DNA from: Variovorax sp. OAS795
GTDB taxonomy: Bacteria > Pseudomonadota > Gammaproteobacteria > Burkholderiales > Burkholderiaceae_C
Assembly (NCBI RefSeq): GCF_040546685.1
Contig: NZ_JBEPOH010000001.1
Coordinates: forward strand, 2,852,001-2,916,000
DNA length: 64,000 nt
Direction of reading: 5' to 3'
Positions 31,525-39,759 of the stretch are shown one piece after another; within the stretch, counting starts at the first letter, position 1; each line of letters starts with the position of its first letter. Below the pieces are notes generated by a model. It searched no databases. It worked only from the letters and a program-made list of their open reading frames with translations, and had not been told where the DNA came from. The position numbers were made by a program, and so were the translations under genes.

Positions 31525-32105
31525 TCGACACGCAAACCCTCATCGACTGCACCGGCGCCGCACGCGCCGACGCCGAACGCTACACCTTGCACCTGGCAGA
31601 CGGGATGAATCGCTTCGGCATTCATTCCGTCAACGCGATGGCTGCCTTCCTCGGGCAGCTCGCCATCGAATCCGATGAGCTGCAGAAGGTCGAAGAGAAC
31701 CTCAACTACACGACGCCGGCGCGGCTGCGCGAGATCTTCCCGAGCCTGTTCGTCAAGGGCGGCTATCGGGCCGAAGAGTACGTGCGCAACCCGCGGGGGC
31801 TGAGCACGCTGCGCTACAAGGGATTCCACGGCCGCGGCTTGATTCAGCTCACCTGGGAAGACGCCTACGTCGCCGCGGGCCATTCGCTCGGCGTGGACTT
31901 CCGCCGACATCCCGAGCTGCTGCTGCAGCCGCAGTACGCGGCGCAGTCGGCGTGCTGGTTCTTCGCGGTGTTCAAGGACTGCTTGCCGGCGGCCGAGCGT
32001 GGCGATGTCTACGAGGTGACCGGGCGCGTGAACGGCCCGGCACGCCTGAAGCTCGCGGAGCGCAAGGCGATCACTGCGCGTGCGTACAAGGTGCTGAGTC
32101 AATGA
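31521..32105 (+). CDS. Endolysin, glycoside hydrolase family 19 (chitinase-like)
   Basis: A 194-residue muralytic enzyme expected to hydrolyse peptidoglycan. The GH19 features are MAAFLGQLAIESDELQ with the catalytic Glu, KVEENLNYTTPARLREIFP, FHGRGLIQLTWEDAYVAAG and ESACWFF-like QSACWFFAVFKDC near the C-terminus. No signal peptide, so export depends on a holin. ATG 31521 overlaps the preceding gene by four bases; its stop overlaps the Rz start. Confidence 0.92.
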   Translation: MIDTQTLIDCTGAARADAERYTLHLADGMNRFGIHSVNAMAAFLGQLAIESDELQKVEENLNYTTPARLREIFPSLFVKGGYRAEEYVRNPRGLSTLRYKGFHGRGLIQLTWEDAYVAAGHSLGVDFRRHPELLLQPQYAAQSACWFFAVFKDCLPAAERGDVYEVTGRVNGPARLKLAERKAITARAYKVLSQ

Positions 32106-32455
32106 GCCTCATACAAGCGTTGTTAGTCGCGCTCGGGCTGAGCGTCGCGGTCAATGCCGCGCTTGGGTGGGCGTGGGTGGGTGCGCATGAAAAAGCCGCG
32201 ACGACGGTAGTCGAGCGCGACAACGCGCGTTCGGCGGCCTCTGCATGCAGTGATGCGACCGAAGACCTTCGCGACCTGGCCGACAAACGTGCGGCCGAGG
32301 CGAAAAAGGCGCAGGCCGTTGCACGTGCTGCGGCAACTGGGCGGCAGCAAGCAGCCCATACGATTCTGAGCACGCCACCGGCAATACCGGGCGACGCTTG
32401 CGCGAGCGCACAACTCCGCGTCGATGCGTGGTTGAAGGGGAGGGCGCAGCCATGA
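32102..32455 (+). CDS. Inner-membrane spanin (Rz-like)
   Basis: A 117-residue protein with an N-terminal signal-anchor (IQALLVALGLSVAVNAALGW) and a charged periplasmic helix (ERDNARSAASACSDATEDLR, KRAAEAKKAQAVARAAA), the form of i-spanins that bridge to the outer membrane at the end of lysis. ATGA overlaps at both ends tie it to the endolysin and to Rz1. Confidence 0.82.
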   Translation: MSLIQALLVALGLSVAVNAALGWAWVGAHEKAATTVVERDNARSAASACSDATEDLRDLADKRAAEAKKAQAVARAAATGRQQAAHTILSTPPAIPGDACASAQLRVDAWLKGRAQP

Positions 32456-32730
32456 AGCGTTTCGCGCTCTTGGCCGCTATGGTGGGCCTTGCCGGGTCGC
32501 TTGCCGCGTGCGGCATGTTTCCGGTCCAAACGGTGATGGTGCCGATCCCGGTCGCGTGCAATGTCGATGTGCCGGCACGGCCAGCTATGCCGACCGAAGC
32601 GCTTTCGCCCGGCGTGGATCTAGACCGCTTCAGCGCATCGGCGCTGGCGGAGATTGAACTGCGCGAGGGCTATGAAGGCGAACTGCGGGCAGCGATTGCC
32701 GAATGCATAAAGCCCATGCGTGTCGAGTGA
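32452..32730 (+). CDS. Outer-membrane spanin lipoprotein (Rz1-like)
   Basis: A 92-residue lipoprotein: signal peptide MKRFALLAAMVGLAGSLAAC with lipobox LAAC (acylated Cys at 20), then a Pro-rich mature part (VPARPAMPTEALSPG) and a helical tail. It overlaps the Rz gene by four bases rather than being embedded in it. Expected to be anchored in the outer membrane and bind Rz. The late operon ends here; 49 bases separate it from the convergent restriction gene. Confidence 0.82.
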   Translation: MKRFALLAAMVGLAGSLAACGMFPVQTVMVPIPVACNVDVPARPAMPTEALSPGVDLDRFSASALAEIELREGYEGELRAAIAECIKPMRVE

Positions 32731-32779
32731 TGTCGGTTCGTACTTAAGTTAAATTTCCATCGCGATAAGAGCAGATCGA

Positions 32780-33931
32780 TTAGGGTGTAGTTTGCAAAAG
32801 GTCTGTAATTCTTGACCAATTGAAGATGAACCCGCGATTTGGATGAAAGACGTACCGCCCCTTTGGCTGGACAAGCTCCAATTGCTTCCACAGTTGCTTT
32901 TCCGCTTTCAAAAAACCGCGCTCTTCACCGCGAGTTGCAGCCGCAGCCCGTGCAATGTTTCGCTTCAGTAGTCCCTTCGATTCTAAAAACAATTCAAGGT
33001 TGTCAAGCCACAGCCCTTGATCGGGAAAAGACCCTCTAATTGAGTCTTGGTAGTCGCTGATCGCGTTGAAGAGGATTAAGTGCTTACCTGCGGTCAATGT
33101 CGCGATTGCAATGGCATCCAAAAACGGCCTAGACCAAGCTCCGTAGAGCGTCCCGACGTGATGAGCATCTAAGCCTTCCTTGGTCAGCGCTCCATCCGCC
33201 TCTGTCCAACCAATATGAAAAAGAAAGTTGCGATAGTTCTTTTTCACGCCTTCCTTTGTCGACGGTGCGGCATTGCGCGGAGTTCTTGCCCAGTTTTGCA
33301 CTCGCCCCGCTTGGATGTCTTCCCACAACTTGTCGAAGGCCCGGTCACGGATGTTCCGAGTCGAAGCAACAATCGGCCGCATCTCGCTATAGCAGTACGT
33401 CAGCAACAAAAAAATTTCCTGCGGGCTCATCTCCCGCCACTTCGCATAAAAGCTGTTATCGAGAGATGCAAGTTGAGTAGGTTGAGTCGCACGGGCCGAA
33501 AAGAAATGTGCTTCGCGAAATCGAGGTGCCAGCGGGGTGAATAGAGCGGGATCGTACGTCAGCACGCCGACAGGCGCGGTGTTAAAGGCAGCCTGCCGCA
33601 TAACGTCGACCACATGATCAGCGATGCGATAGCCATCGTCGGCTATCTCGGGGATAACCAAGAGCGAGTAGTGAAAATCTCTCGAATACGCAACCGCTTG
33701 TCCCAGTCCAGTGAGGTACTCGCGCTTGGTCTGCTTGGGAGGTTTGAATTCCGCCGCTACGTTGAGATTATTTATGCTGTCGACCAACACGAAATCAGGG
33801 ACTGGCCAAGTCCGTGAGGCCGTAATATATGCGTTGGACGAAAAGAGCGTATTCCAGGGCGCGCTTCCAGCCCTCAGACGTGCCACTGCCTCCGTTGCTA
33901 TTGCATATGCGAGCACATCATGAGTGCTCAC
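32780..33931 (-). CDS. Putative type II restriction endonuclease, PD-(D/E)xK
   Basis: A 383-residue protein with a textbook PD-(D/E)xK core: Pro45-Asp46 in WPVPDFVLV, then Glu61-x-Lys63 in AAEFKPPK after 14 residues, followed by a helix with GLGQAVAYSRDF. The remainder is not recognised and probably holds the DNA-recognition part. Its ATG overlaps the stop of the methyltransferase gene as ATGA, so it is translated after the protective enzyme. GC content is well below the neighbouring phage genes. It should cleave DNA lacking the cytosine methylation made by its partner. Confidence 0.82.
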   Translation of the reverse strand: MSTHDVLAYAIATEAVARLRAGSAPWNTLFSSNAYITASRTWPVPDFVLVDSINNLNVAAEFKPPKQTKREYLTGLGQAVAYSRDFHYSLLVIPEIADDGYRIADHVVDVMRQAAFNTAPVGVLTYDPALFTPLAPRFREAHFFSARATQPTQLASLDNSFYAKWREMSPQEIFLLLTYCYSEMRPIVASTRNIRDRAFDKLWEDIQAGRVQNWARTPRNAAPSTKEGVKKNYRNFLFHIGWTEADGALTKEGLDAHHVGTLYGAWSRPFLDAIAIATLTAGKHLILFNAISDYQDSIRGSFPDQGLWLDNLELFLESKGLLKRNIARAAAATRGEERGFLKAEKQLWKQLELVQPKGRYVFHPNRGFIFNWSRITDLLQTTP

Positions 33932-36129
33932 GGGGAAGCCGCCAAGTCGTAGACGTCACGCTTGTAGCCTCGCGATGAATAATTTCCCTTAATGGTCTTC
34001 ACGATGTTGCAGGCGAATATTTCGGCAAGCACTGGCGGGACAGCATTGCCAACCAAAGTGCATTGTTGCTGCCGAGTGCCAATAAATCTCATCCAATCGG
34101 GAAAAGTTTGGATGCGGGCCGCTTCTCGCACGGTCAGCGTTCGATGCAAAACTGGATGAACTGGGAAGGCGTTGTGACCTGGGACCATGGTCGTCGCGGG
34201 CGAACCCATTGATAGACGCTTGTAAACATGGCTGTAGTTCTTCACGTTGTCCGAACGGTATCCCTTTCTTAGGTGCTCTGGTAAGCCATTTTCTGGGAGC
34301 CGCCCGCCCTCAGGGATCAGCTTATATCTCGCGACCACCAGCTCTTTATGAGCCATTGGAGCATGACTAAACTCGTCCCCACACGTGGCAGGATCCATCA
34401 GGTCTGAGATTACATCTCCGACCGTGACATAAGGTCGCTGCCAAGACTTGGGATCACTGAAATACTTTGGTTCTGGCCACTGGAACATGAGTCCCTTTTT
34501 CCAAGCGACGAGGATGAATCGCTCTCGTTGCTGGGGTACCCCGTAATCAGCGCAATTCACGACCTTGTGGGCAACCTCATAACCGGCTCGCTTAAGCTTC
34601 TTTTCGACCTCAGCCAAGTAGGTCGAGTTGCCACGCTGAGTTGAAACAAATCCTTTTACGTTCTCCAGAAAAATCGCCTTTGGCGAGAGGCCGATAGCAA
34701 GCTCTATATATTTGATCGAGAGGTCATTTCGCTCGTCGTCTTCTGGCTTGTGATCTTGGGTGTTGATGAATCGGCGACGGCCAAAGATCGAAAAACCTTG
34801 GCAAGGCGGCCCGCCGAAGACAATATCGATCTGCTTGTTTTTCGTGTTCTTTCTGATTTCTTCCACCGTCAGTAAAGCCGCATCCGATACGAAGTGCGGG
34901 ACATCGGGGAAATTCAATTTCTGATTCCTGTCGACGCTATTCTTTTTGTCGTAAGAGGCGAGCACATTGCAACCCGCATTTAGGAATCCCAACATTAGGC
35001 CGCCGACACCCGAGAAAAAACTGACCGCCGTTGGCCCCGTTCTCCTTGCAGGTTTCGCTTCTGCTTCCTTGAAAGCGGCGAGCGCGATTTCCTCGCCAGA
35101 CAGCTTTGTCGTCGGCTTCTGTTCACTCACAGTAATTTTCCCTTGAATATGGCGTTTGATCTGCTCTCCGAGCTGCTTCGCAAGAAGAACAGGAACCGCA
35201 TTGCCGACCAGTTGACATTGCTCTGCGCGCGATCCTGAAAAAACGTAGGAATCAGGAAAGGTCTGTATTCGTGCAGCCTCCCTCGGAGACAAGCTACGGT
35301 TTTCCACCGGGTGAATCGGAAAAGCATTGTTTCCCGGGACCATTGTGAGTGCTGGTCGTTCGCGATGAAGACGCTTGTAAGTATTGCCAAAATTCTTTCT
35401 TCGAATTGCCTCCGGAAGCTCTGAAGGTGGCGGCATACGCCCACCCTCGGGAATGAGTTGGTAACGTGACACGACAATTTCGCCATGGCGAAGGAAGGAA
35501 TGGTTCGCTATGTCGTCGCGCGGACCTGAGAGGTCGGAAAGCACCGACCAAACCGGCACGTGAGGATTGGTTTCAGTGCCATGAGTCACTTTGGGCCACG
35601 CGAATCCCGTCTTCAACCGAGTTCCAAAAAAGAATACTCTCTTCCGGATTTGAGGTACTCCGAAATCGGCAGAATTAAGAGTTGTGACCCACATGCGATA
35701 GCCCAGCCGTTCGAAGGCGGCGATGATCTCTCGTTCAAAGCGACCGCCATATTGCGTCCGAAGATAATTGACATTCTCCATCAGCACGCACGAAGGCTTT
35801 ATCCATTCCACAATACGGGCAAAGCACCAGAAAAGTCCGTTACGCGGATCGGCCGGATTTTGGTCGCCGATTGTCGAGAAGCCTTGGCATGGTGGTCCGC
35901 CAACGATTAGGTCGACTTTGCGGCCATCAATGATCTTCTCTAGGTAATCACGCGTAAGGCGGCGGACGTCTCCGGCAAAGAAAGGAACGTCTGGGAAATT
36001 GTGGCGAAAAGTCTCTTCCGCCGACGGCTTAACGTCGGTTGCAAACAGAGTCTCGAATCCTGCCGCGGTAGTACCCAAAGTCATTCCACCGCCACCAGCA
36101 AATAGCGAGATCGAGGTCAGTTTTTTCAT
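33928..36129 (-). CDS. Two complete C5-cytosine methyltransferases fused in one protein (733 aa)
   Basis: Both halves carry a full motif set. First: motif I SISLFAGGGGMTLG, motif IV GGPPCQGFS (Cys81), motif VI LMENV, motif VIII PQIRKRVFF, motif X QLVGNAVPVLLA. Second: SFFSGVGGLMLGF, GGPPCQGFS (Cys about 443), FLENVKGF, PQQRERFIL, TLVGNAVPPVLA. The target-recognition regions are alike (RYQLIPEGGRMP and RYKLIPEGGRLP; TMVPGNNAFP and TMVPGHNAFP), so the protein probably arose by tandem duplication and fusion. A fused pair suits an asymmetric site in which each half methylates one strand. The nuclease gene overlaps its end. Confidence 0.93.
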   Translation of the reverse strand: MKKLTSISLFAGGGGMTLGTTAAGFETLFATDVKPSAEETFRHNFPDVPFFAGDVRRLTRDYLEKIIDGRKVDLIVGGPPCQGFSTIGDQNPADPRNGLFWCFARIVEWIKPSCVLMENVNYLRTQYGGRFEREIIAAFERLGYRMWVTTLNSADFGVPQIRKRVFFFGTRLKTGFAWPKVTHGTETNPHVPVWSVLSDLSGPRDDIANHSFLRHGEIVVSRYQLIPEGGRMPPPSELPEAIRRKNFGNTYKRLHRERPALTMVPGNNAFPIHPVENRSLSPREAARIQTFPDSYVFSGSRAEQCQLVGNAVPVLLAKQLGEQIKRHIQGKITVSEQKPTTKLSGEEIALAAFKEAEAKPARRTGPTAVSFFSGVGGLMLGFLNAGCNVLASYDKKNSVDRNQKLNFPDVPHFVSDAALLTVEEIRKNTKNKQIDIVFGGPPCQGFSIFGRRRFINTQDHKPEDDERNDLSIKYIELAIGLSPKAIFLENVKGFVSTQRGNSTYLAEVEKKLKRAGYEVAHKVVNCADYGVPQQRERFILVAWKKGLMFQWPEPKYFSDPKSWQRPYVTVGDVISDLMDPATCGDEFSHAPMAHKELVVARYKLIPEGGRLPENGLPEHLRKGYRSDNVKNYSHVYKRLSMGSPATTMVPGHNAFPVHPVLHRTLTVREAARIQTFPDWMRFIGTRQQQCTLVGNAVPPVLAEIFACNIVKTIKGNYSSRGYKRDVYDLAASP

Positions 36130-36156
36130 ACTTTTCAGTTGTTCGTCGTTTGACCG

Positions 36157-36360
36157 CTATCCAGCGACCGCACTGTCTTGTTCTTCGTATTCGTCAAAGA
36201 GCGATGGTTGGCGCGCGCCCGTTCCATGTCGTTCGACGTACCAGCGCATAAAGCCGCGCAACACCTGTGCAGCTGTCGTGTCATGGCCCTTGCACGTCTC
36301 AATGAAGTCGCGCCGTAGAGAGTCGTCTACGCGAATTCGTAGACCCGTATCTTCGGTCAT
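36157..36360 (-). CDS. Ribbon-helix-helix regulator of the restriction cassette
   Basis: A 67-residue protein: N-terminal strand GLRIRVDDSLRRDF followed by two helices (TAAQVLRGFMRWYVERHG), the RHH fold of CopG/Arc-type repressors. GAGGT lies upstream of ATG 36360; a GTG at 36423 in frame would give 88 residues. It is first of three leftward genes, 27 bases ahead of the methyltransferase, the place where classical systems keep a C-protein, so control of the cassette is inferred. It could also be an orphan antitoxin-like protein. Confidence 0.72.
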   Translation of the reverse strand: MTEDTGLRIRVDDSLRRDFIETCKGHDTTAAQVLRGFMRWYVERHGTGARQPSLFDEYEEQDSAVAG

Positions 36361-36388
36361 GTGTAACCTCTGGATGTACAAAGTGTTC

Positions 36389-36417
36389 ATTGTCGGCACA
36401 CATCCAAGAGCCGTCAA
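36389..36417 (-). promoter_or_regulatory. Promoter of the RHH-methyltransferase-nuclease operon
   Basis: On the minus strand TTGACG (36417-36412) and GACAAT (36394-36389) are 17 bases apart. Transcription would start near 36382, giving a leader of about 22 bases with a GAGGT ribosome-binding sequence ahead of ATG 36360. Confidence 0.55.
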
Positions 36418-36425
36418 TCGCACTC

Positions 36426-36453
36426 CAGTACGGCGTACTGTATATAATAACAG
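36426..36453. promoter_or_regulatory. LexA-box-like site fused to a CAGTAC/GTACTG palindrome
   Basis: CTGTATATAATAACAG (36438-36453) fits the SOS box CTGT-N8-ACAG. It overlaps a perfect 6-3-6 inverted repeat CAGTAC-GGC-GTACTG (36426-36440). It stands upstream of the restriction operon promoter. It may bind LexA, the RHH protein or both. Confidence 0.55.
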
Positions 36454-36598
36454 TGCCGAACGGGTTCTGTTGGAGGGTTGGAGCCGGTCCTCAAAAGCAG
36501 GCCTGCATCTCAGATGGGAGGGGCGGGCAGCGCATCTCTAACCTGCCCGGCTTGTGCCGCCAAGCACTGGCGGATGCTTCAGGGCTCGCGGCGGCAGC

Positions 36599-37699
36599 TC
36601 AGATAGGTGCTGCTGCTGCAGCAGCTGGCTTGACGCCAAGTTTGTAGAGCCATGGCCACGCATGATATTTGTCGCCGCGCTCGCGGATGTGCGTGTACCG
36701 GCGAAGTGAGTTCCAAGTTCGATGACCTGATATGCCGGCCACGTTGGGAATGTTCCAGCCGAGCTCGAACAGGCGGCTGATGCCGTCGTGGCGAAGGTCA
36801 TGGAAATGTAGTTCCTCAATGCCAAGCAGGGCACAAGCGTCTGTAAACGCGCGACTGATCGAGTCGCCGTTGTGCGGGAAAATTCGACCAGTTTGGTCCA
36901 GAGACTTGCGGCGATTCACGATGAGCGCCAGCGCTTCCGGCGTGAGCCCGCACCGCACATCGTTGCCCACCTTCTCGCCAGGGTGCTTCATGTCTCTCAC
37001 CCAGATATCAGGGTGGCTCTCGTCTAAGTCCTCGAAGGTCTGCCTTGTGATCTCCTCCTGGCGCCGCGTGCTGAAAATCGCATAGCAAATGATCTCGCGC
37101 ATCGGGATGGCGTCCTTGCGCTTAACCCGGCCGAAGTGCTCCATGAGCTTGTCAAGTTCGGTCAGGGTGGGGCGTCGCTCGCGCTGGTTTGATCTTGAAG
37201 TCAGCCCGAGAGATTTACAGACTTTGCGCGCATCGTCGATCACCTGAGAGTCGAGCTGATATCCCCAGGCTGGCCGGGCGAGCTGATAGATCGCGGAGAT
37301 ATGGGAGAGGTAGTTGCCCGCGGTTTGAGGTTGGACGCCGAGATCTTTGGCGAACTGCACCCAGTCGGCGCTGGTGATCGTGGAGCCGCGCCGCTTGGCT
37401 AGGGGGGTTGCCGCCACAGAGTTGAGCACCTGGGCCTTCGTCTTGCCGATCGCCTTGCGAGATTCGGCGATGTACTTTCGGATCGCTTCGGCAAACGTGG
37501 GGTCGGGTGCCTTGAGCTTTTCCAGCGCCCCGGGCTTTGCCAGGTCGGTTTCCCGATTCTTGATCCAGAGCTTGGCTGCAGCCTCGCGGTCGAAGGTTTC
37601 CGTCTCGCTGTGCATGACAACGCCGCCATCCTTAATTCGGATGCGGGCCATGTGCGCTACGCTTCCGTCTGCGCGCTTGCGTTTCGTGATGGTGCCCAA
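36599..37699 (-). CDS. Tyrosine-recombinase integrase, dusA-targeting type
   Basis: A 366-residue phage integrase. The N-terminus GTITKRKRADGSVAHMARIR is typical of integrases that insert at dusA, which sets the start at TTG 37699; a longer frame to 37789 runs through attachment-site sequence. A SAM-like domain lies at about 100-180. Catalytic residues: Arg in STRRQEEITR, His-x-x-Arg in HDLRHDG, His in GHRTWNSL and the Tyr nucleophile in RRYTHI. It reads away from dusA into the prophage. The C-terminus is an Ala tract (KPAAAAAAPI). Confidence 0.92.
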   Translation of the reverse strand: MGTITKRKRADGSVAHMARIRIKDGGVVMHSETETFDREAAAKLWIKNRETDLAKPGALEKLKAPDPTFAEAIRKYIAESRKAIGKTKAQVLNSVAATPLAKRRGSTITSADWVQFAKDLGVQPQTAGNYLSHISAIYQLARPAWGYQLDSQVIDDARKVCKSLGLTSRSNQRERRPTLTELDKLMEHFGRVKRKDAIPMREIICYAIFSTRRQEEITRQTFEDLDESHPDIWVRDMKHPGEKVGNDVRCGLTPEALALIVNRRKSLDQTGRIFPHNGDSISRAFTDACALLGIEELHFHDLRHDGISRLFELGWNIPNVAGISGHRTWNSLRRYTHIRERGDKYHAWPWLYKLGVKPAAAAAAPI

Positions 37700-37712
37700 G
37701 GGGTGCCTTTTC

Positions 37713-37751
37713 GGTGGTACATGCTTTTTTGTGGCACGGAATGTACCACCG
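37713..37751. repeat. 11-bp inverted repeat between int and dusA
   Basis: CGGTGGTACAT at 37712-37722 and its exact complement ATGTACCACCG at 37741-37751 flank an 18-base spacer. It begins about 13 bases upstream of the integrase TTG start. Likely integrase binding sites of the attachment region or an operator for int. Confidence 0.6.
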
Positions 37752-37857
37752 GGACCGAAAAAACGCGGCCCAATCAGACCAAATGACACCGAACGAGAAC
37801 CACGAAAGCACTAGGCTCCAAGCCGATTTCCCTCTGAACACCAGTGAGGCAAAGGCC

Positions 37858-38823
37858 ATGCGCGTGTCGGTTGCCCCGATGATGGATTGGACGGACCGCC
37901 ATTGCCGGTACTTCCACCGCCTGATGTCGCGCCACGCGCTGCTCTACACCGAAATGGTGACCACCGGTGCGCTGGTCCATGGCGACGTGCCGCGGCACCT
38001 GCGCTTCAACGGCGAAGAACATCCCGTCGCGCTGCAGTTGGGCGGCAGCGAGCCGGCCGAGCTTGCGCACTGCGCAAAGCTGGGCGAGGAATGGGGCTAC
38101 GACGAGATCAACCTCAATTGCGGCTGCCCGAGCGAGCGCGTGCAGCGCGGCGCTTTCGGCGCGTGCCTCATGGCCGAGCCGGCGCTGGTGGCCGACTGCG
38201 TGAAGGCGATGGTCGACGCGGTCGATGTGCCGGTGACGGTCAAGCATCGCATCGGCATCGACAAGATCGAAAGCTACGACTTCGTGCGCGACTTCGTCGG
38301 TGCGGTGAGCGAGGCGGGCTGCGGCACGTTCATCGTCCATGCGCGCAACGCCTGGCTGCAAGGCCTGAGCCCGAAGCAGAACCGGGAGATTCCGCCGCTG
38401 CGCCATGAACTCGTGCACCGCTTGAAGCACGACTTTCCGGCGCTTGGCTTTTCGATCAACGGCGGGATCACGGCCAATGCCCAGGTGCACGACCACCTGC
38501 GGCTGCTCGATGGCGTGATGGTCGGGCGGGAGGCCTATCACAACCCCTGGTGGCTGGCCGAATGGGACGCCGAGTTCTTCGGCGCCGCGCCGCAGGCGCT
38601 CACGCGCGAAGAGGTGGAGTCGCTGATGTGCGACTACATGGTCCGCGAGGCCGCCGAACACGGCACGCAGTGGTCGTCCATCGCCCGGCACATGCTGGGC
38701 TTGCGCAACGGCCTGCCGGGCGCGCGCCGCTGGCGCCAGGTATGGAGCGACCATCGCCTCAAGACGCGCCCGCCGCATGAAGTCATGGCGTTGGCGCACG
38801 AATCCGTCACGCAGGCTGCCTAG
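37858..38823 (+). CDS. dusA: tRNA-dihydrouridine synthase A
   Basis: FMN enzyme that reduces U20/U20a in tRNA D-loops. It begins RVSVAPMMDWTDRHCRYFHR, with INLNCGCPSERVQRGAFGAC (catalytic Cys), TVKHRIGID for FMN phosphate and FSINGGI; 321 residues, the normal DusA size. AGGCAAAGG precedes ATG 37858. Integration at its 5' end has left the coding sequence intact but replaced whatever promoter lay upstream, so expression may now depend on phage-end sequence. An in-frame upstream extension to 37714 is attachment-site read-through. Confidence 0.95.
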   Translation: MRVSVAPMMDWTDRHCRYFHRLMSRHALLYTEMVTTGALVHGDVPRHLRFNGEEHPVALQLGGSEPAELAHCAKLGEEWGYDEINLNCGCPSERVQRGAFGACLMAEPALVADCVKAMVDAVDVPVTVKHRIGIDKIESYDFVRDFVGAVSEAGCGTFIVHARNAWLQGLSPKQNREIPPLRHELVHRLKHDFPALGFSINGGITANAQVHDHLRLLDGVMVGREAYHNPWWLAEWDAEFFGAAPQALTREEVESLMCDYMVREAAEHGTQWSSIARHMLGLRNGLPGARRWRQVWSDHRLKTRPPHEVMALAHESVTQAA

Positions 38824-38968
38824 CCGTTCACGCTATGTTTGCGGCGGCAAGGCTTTTGCCATTTCGCAACACATAGTGTTCCAAAATGATAATGATTTGT
38901 GAAGTGGCGCAATTTTTCATTTCTTCTGCTGAAGAATGAAGAACGCTGATTAATAGGGATCTTGATTC

Positions 38969-39754
38969 ATGGCTGACGCGGTCGGGGGCAAGGAAGAGGT
39001 CACTGCGCTCGGGCGTGGCCTGGCCCTGCTCAAGGTGATCGGGATGTCGTCCGCGCCGGTGAGCAACCGCGAGCTGGCGGACACCACCGGCATCCCCAAG
39101 GCAACGGTTTCGCGCCTGACGGCCACGCTGGTGGGCGCGGGCTACCTGCGGCAATCGCAGGACAGCGAGCGTTTCAGCCTGGGGCCGGCGTTGCTCGACA
39201 TGAGCAGCCGCTACCTGCGCCAGTTCGATCTCCGGGCTGTGGCAAGGCCGCACCTGTCGGAGTTGTCTGAATTTGCCGGCGCCAGTGTCCACGTCGCGGT
39301 GCGCGACGAGCTCGAGATGCTGGTCATCGATTCGCTGCGTCCCCGTTCGGCCCTGATCAGTTCCCGCCTGGAGATCGGCACCCGGTTGACCGTCGTCACC
39401 TCGGCCGCCGGAAGGGCCTGTCTTGCAGCGTTGCCCGCCGCCGAGCAGGGCTCGCTGCTGGAGCGCATCCGCCAGGAAAGCGGCGACGAGTGGCCCTCCA
39501 TCGAGCCGCGCCTGATGCAGGGGCTCGACGAATATGCGCGCCTGGGCTATTGCAGCTCGTTCGGCGAATGGCATCCGCACATCCATGCGCTCGGCTTCGC
39601 GCTCAAAGGCCCGCACGGCGAGCACTATGGCGTGAGCTGCGGCGGCCCGGCCTACCTGCTGCCGAAGGAGATGATGCTCACGCAGGTCGCGCCCCGGCTG
39701 CTCGACGTGGCCCGGCGCATCTCGGCCGAGACCGGCTCCGTGAACCCCGACTAG
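38969..39754 (+). CDS. IclR-family transcriptional regulator
   Basis: Winged helix at about residues 28-55 (SNRELADTTGIPKATVSRLT) and the IclR effector domain (SVHVAVRDELEMLVIDSLR, IGTRLTVVTSAAGRACLAAL, LGFALKGPHGEHYGVSCGG). 261 residues. The target is not visible: the gene stands alone between dusA and a convergent GntR gene. The 145-base AT-rich region upstream carries an AACAC-ATA-GTGTT palindrome (about 38869-38881), which may be its own operator. Confidence 0.9.
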   Translation: MADAVGGKEEVTALGRGLALLKVIGMSSAPVSNRELADTTGIPKATVSRLTATLVGAGYLRQSQDSERFSLGPALLDMSSRYLRQFDLRAVARPHLSELSEFAGASVHVAVRDELEMLVIDSLRPRSALISSRLEIGTRLTVVTSAAGRACLAALPAAEQGSLLERIRQESGDEWPSIEPRLMQGLDEYARLGYCSSFGEWHPHIHALGFALKGPHGEHYGVSCGGPAYLLPKEMMLTQVAPRLLDVARRISAETGSVNPD

Positions 39755-39759
39755 CGAGC

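Larger units (their letters stand above)
1..37760. mobile_element. Prophage, siphovirus type, integrated at dusA (left end outside window)
   Basis: The order of genes is that of a lambdoid-layout temperate phage: early leftward operon, LexA-like repressor, Cro, CII, replication, terminase, portal, capsid, tail, lysis, integrase. The right boundary is set by the integrase lying directly against the 5' end of dusA. The left attachment site is not in the window: I found no second copy of the dusA start in the first 2 kb, so whether the ATPase at the very left is phage or host cannot be decided. Three low-GC insertions (left ATPase, 11.9-13.1 kb pair, 32.8-36.4 kb restriction cassette) look like later cargo. 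Confidence 0.93.

Noticed and set aside
36390..36647. Plus-strand frame downstream of the LexA-like box as an SOS gene
   Set aside because: It begins upstream of the box, has no ribosome-binding sequence and overlaps the end of int; no other rightward frame is present.
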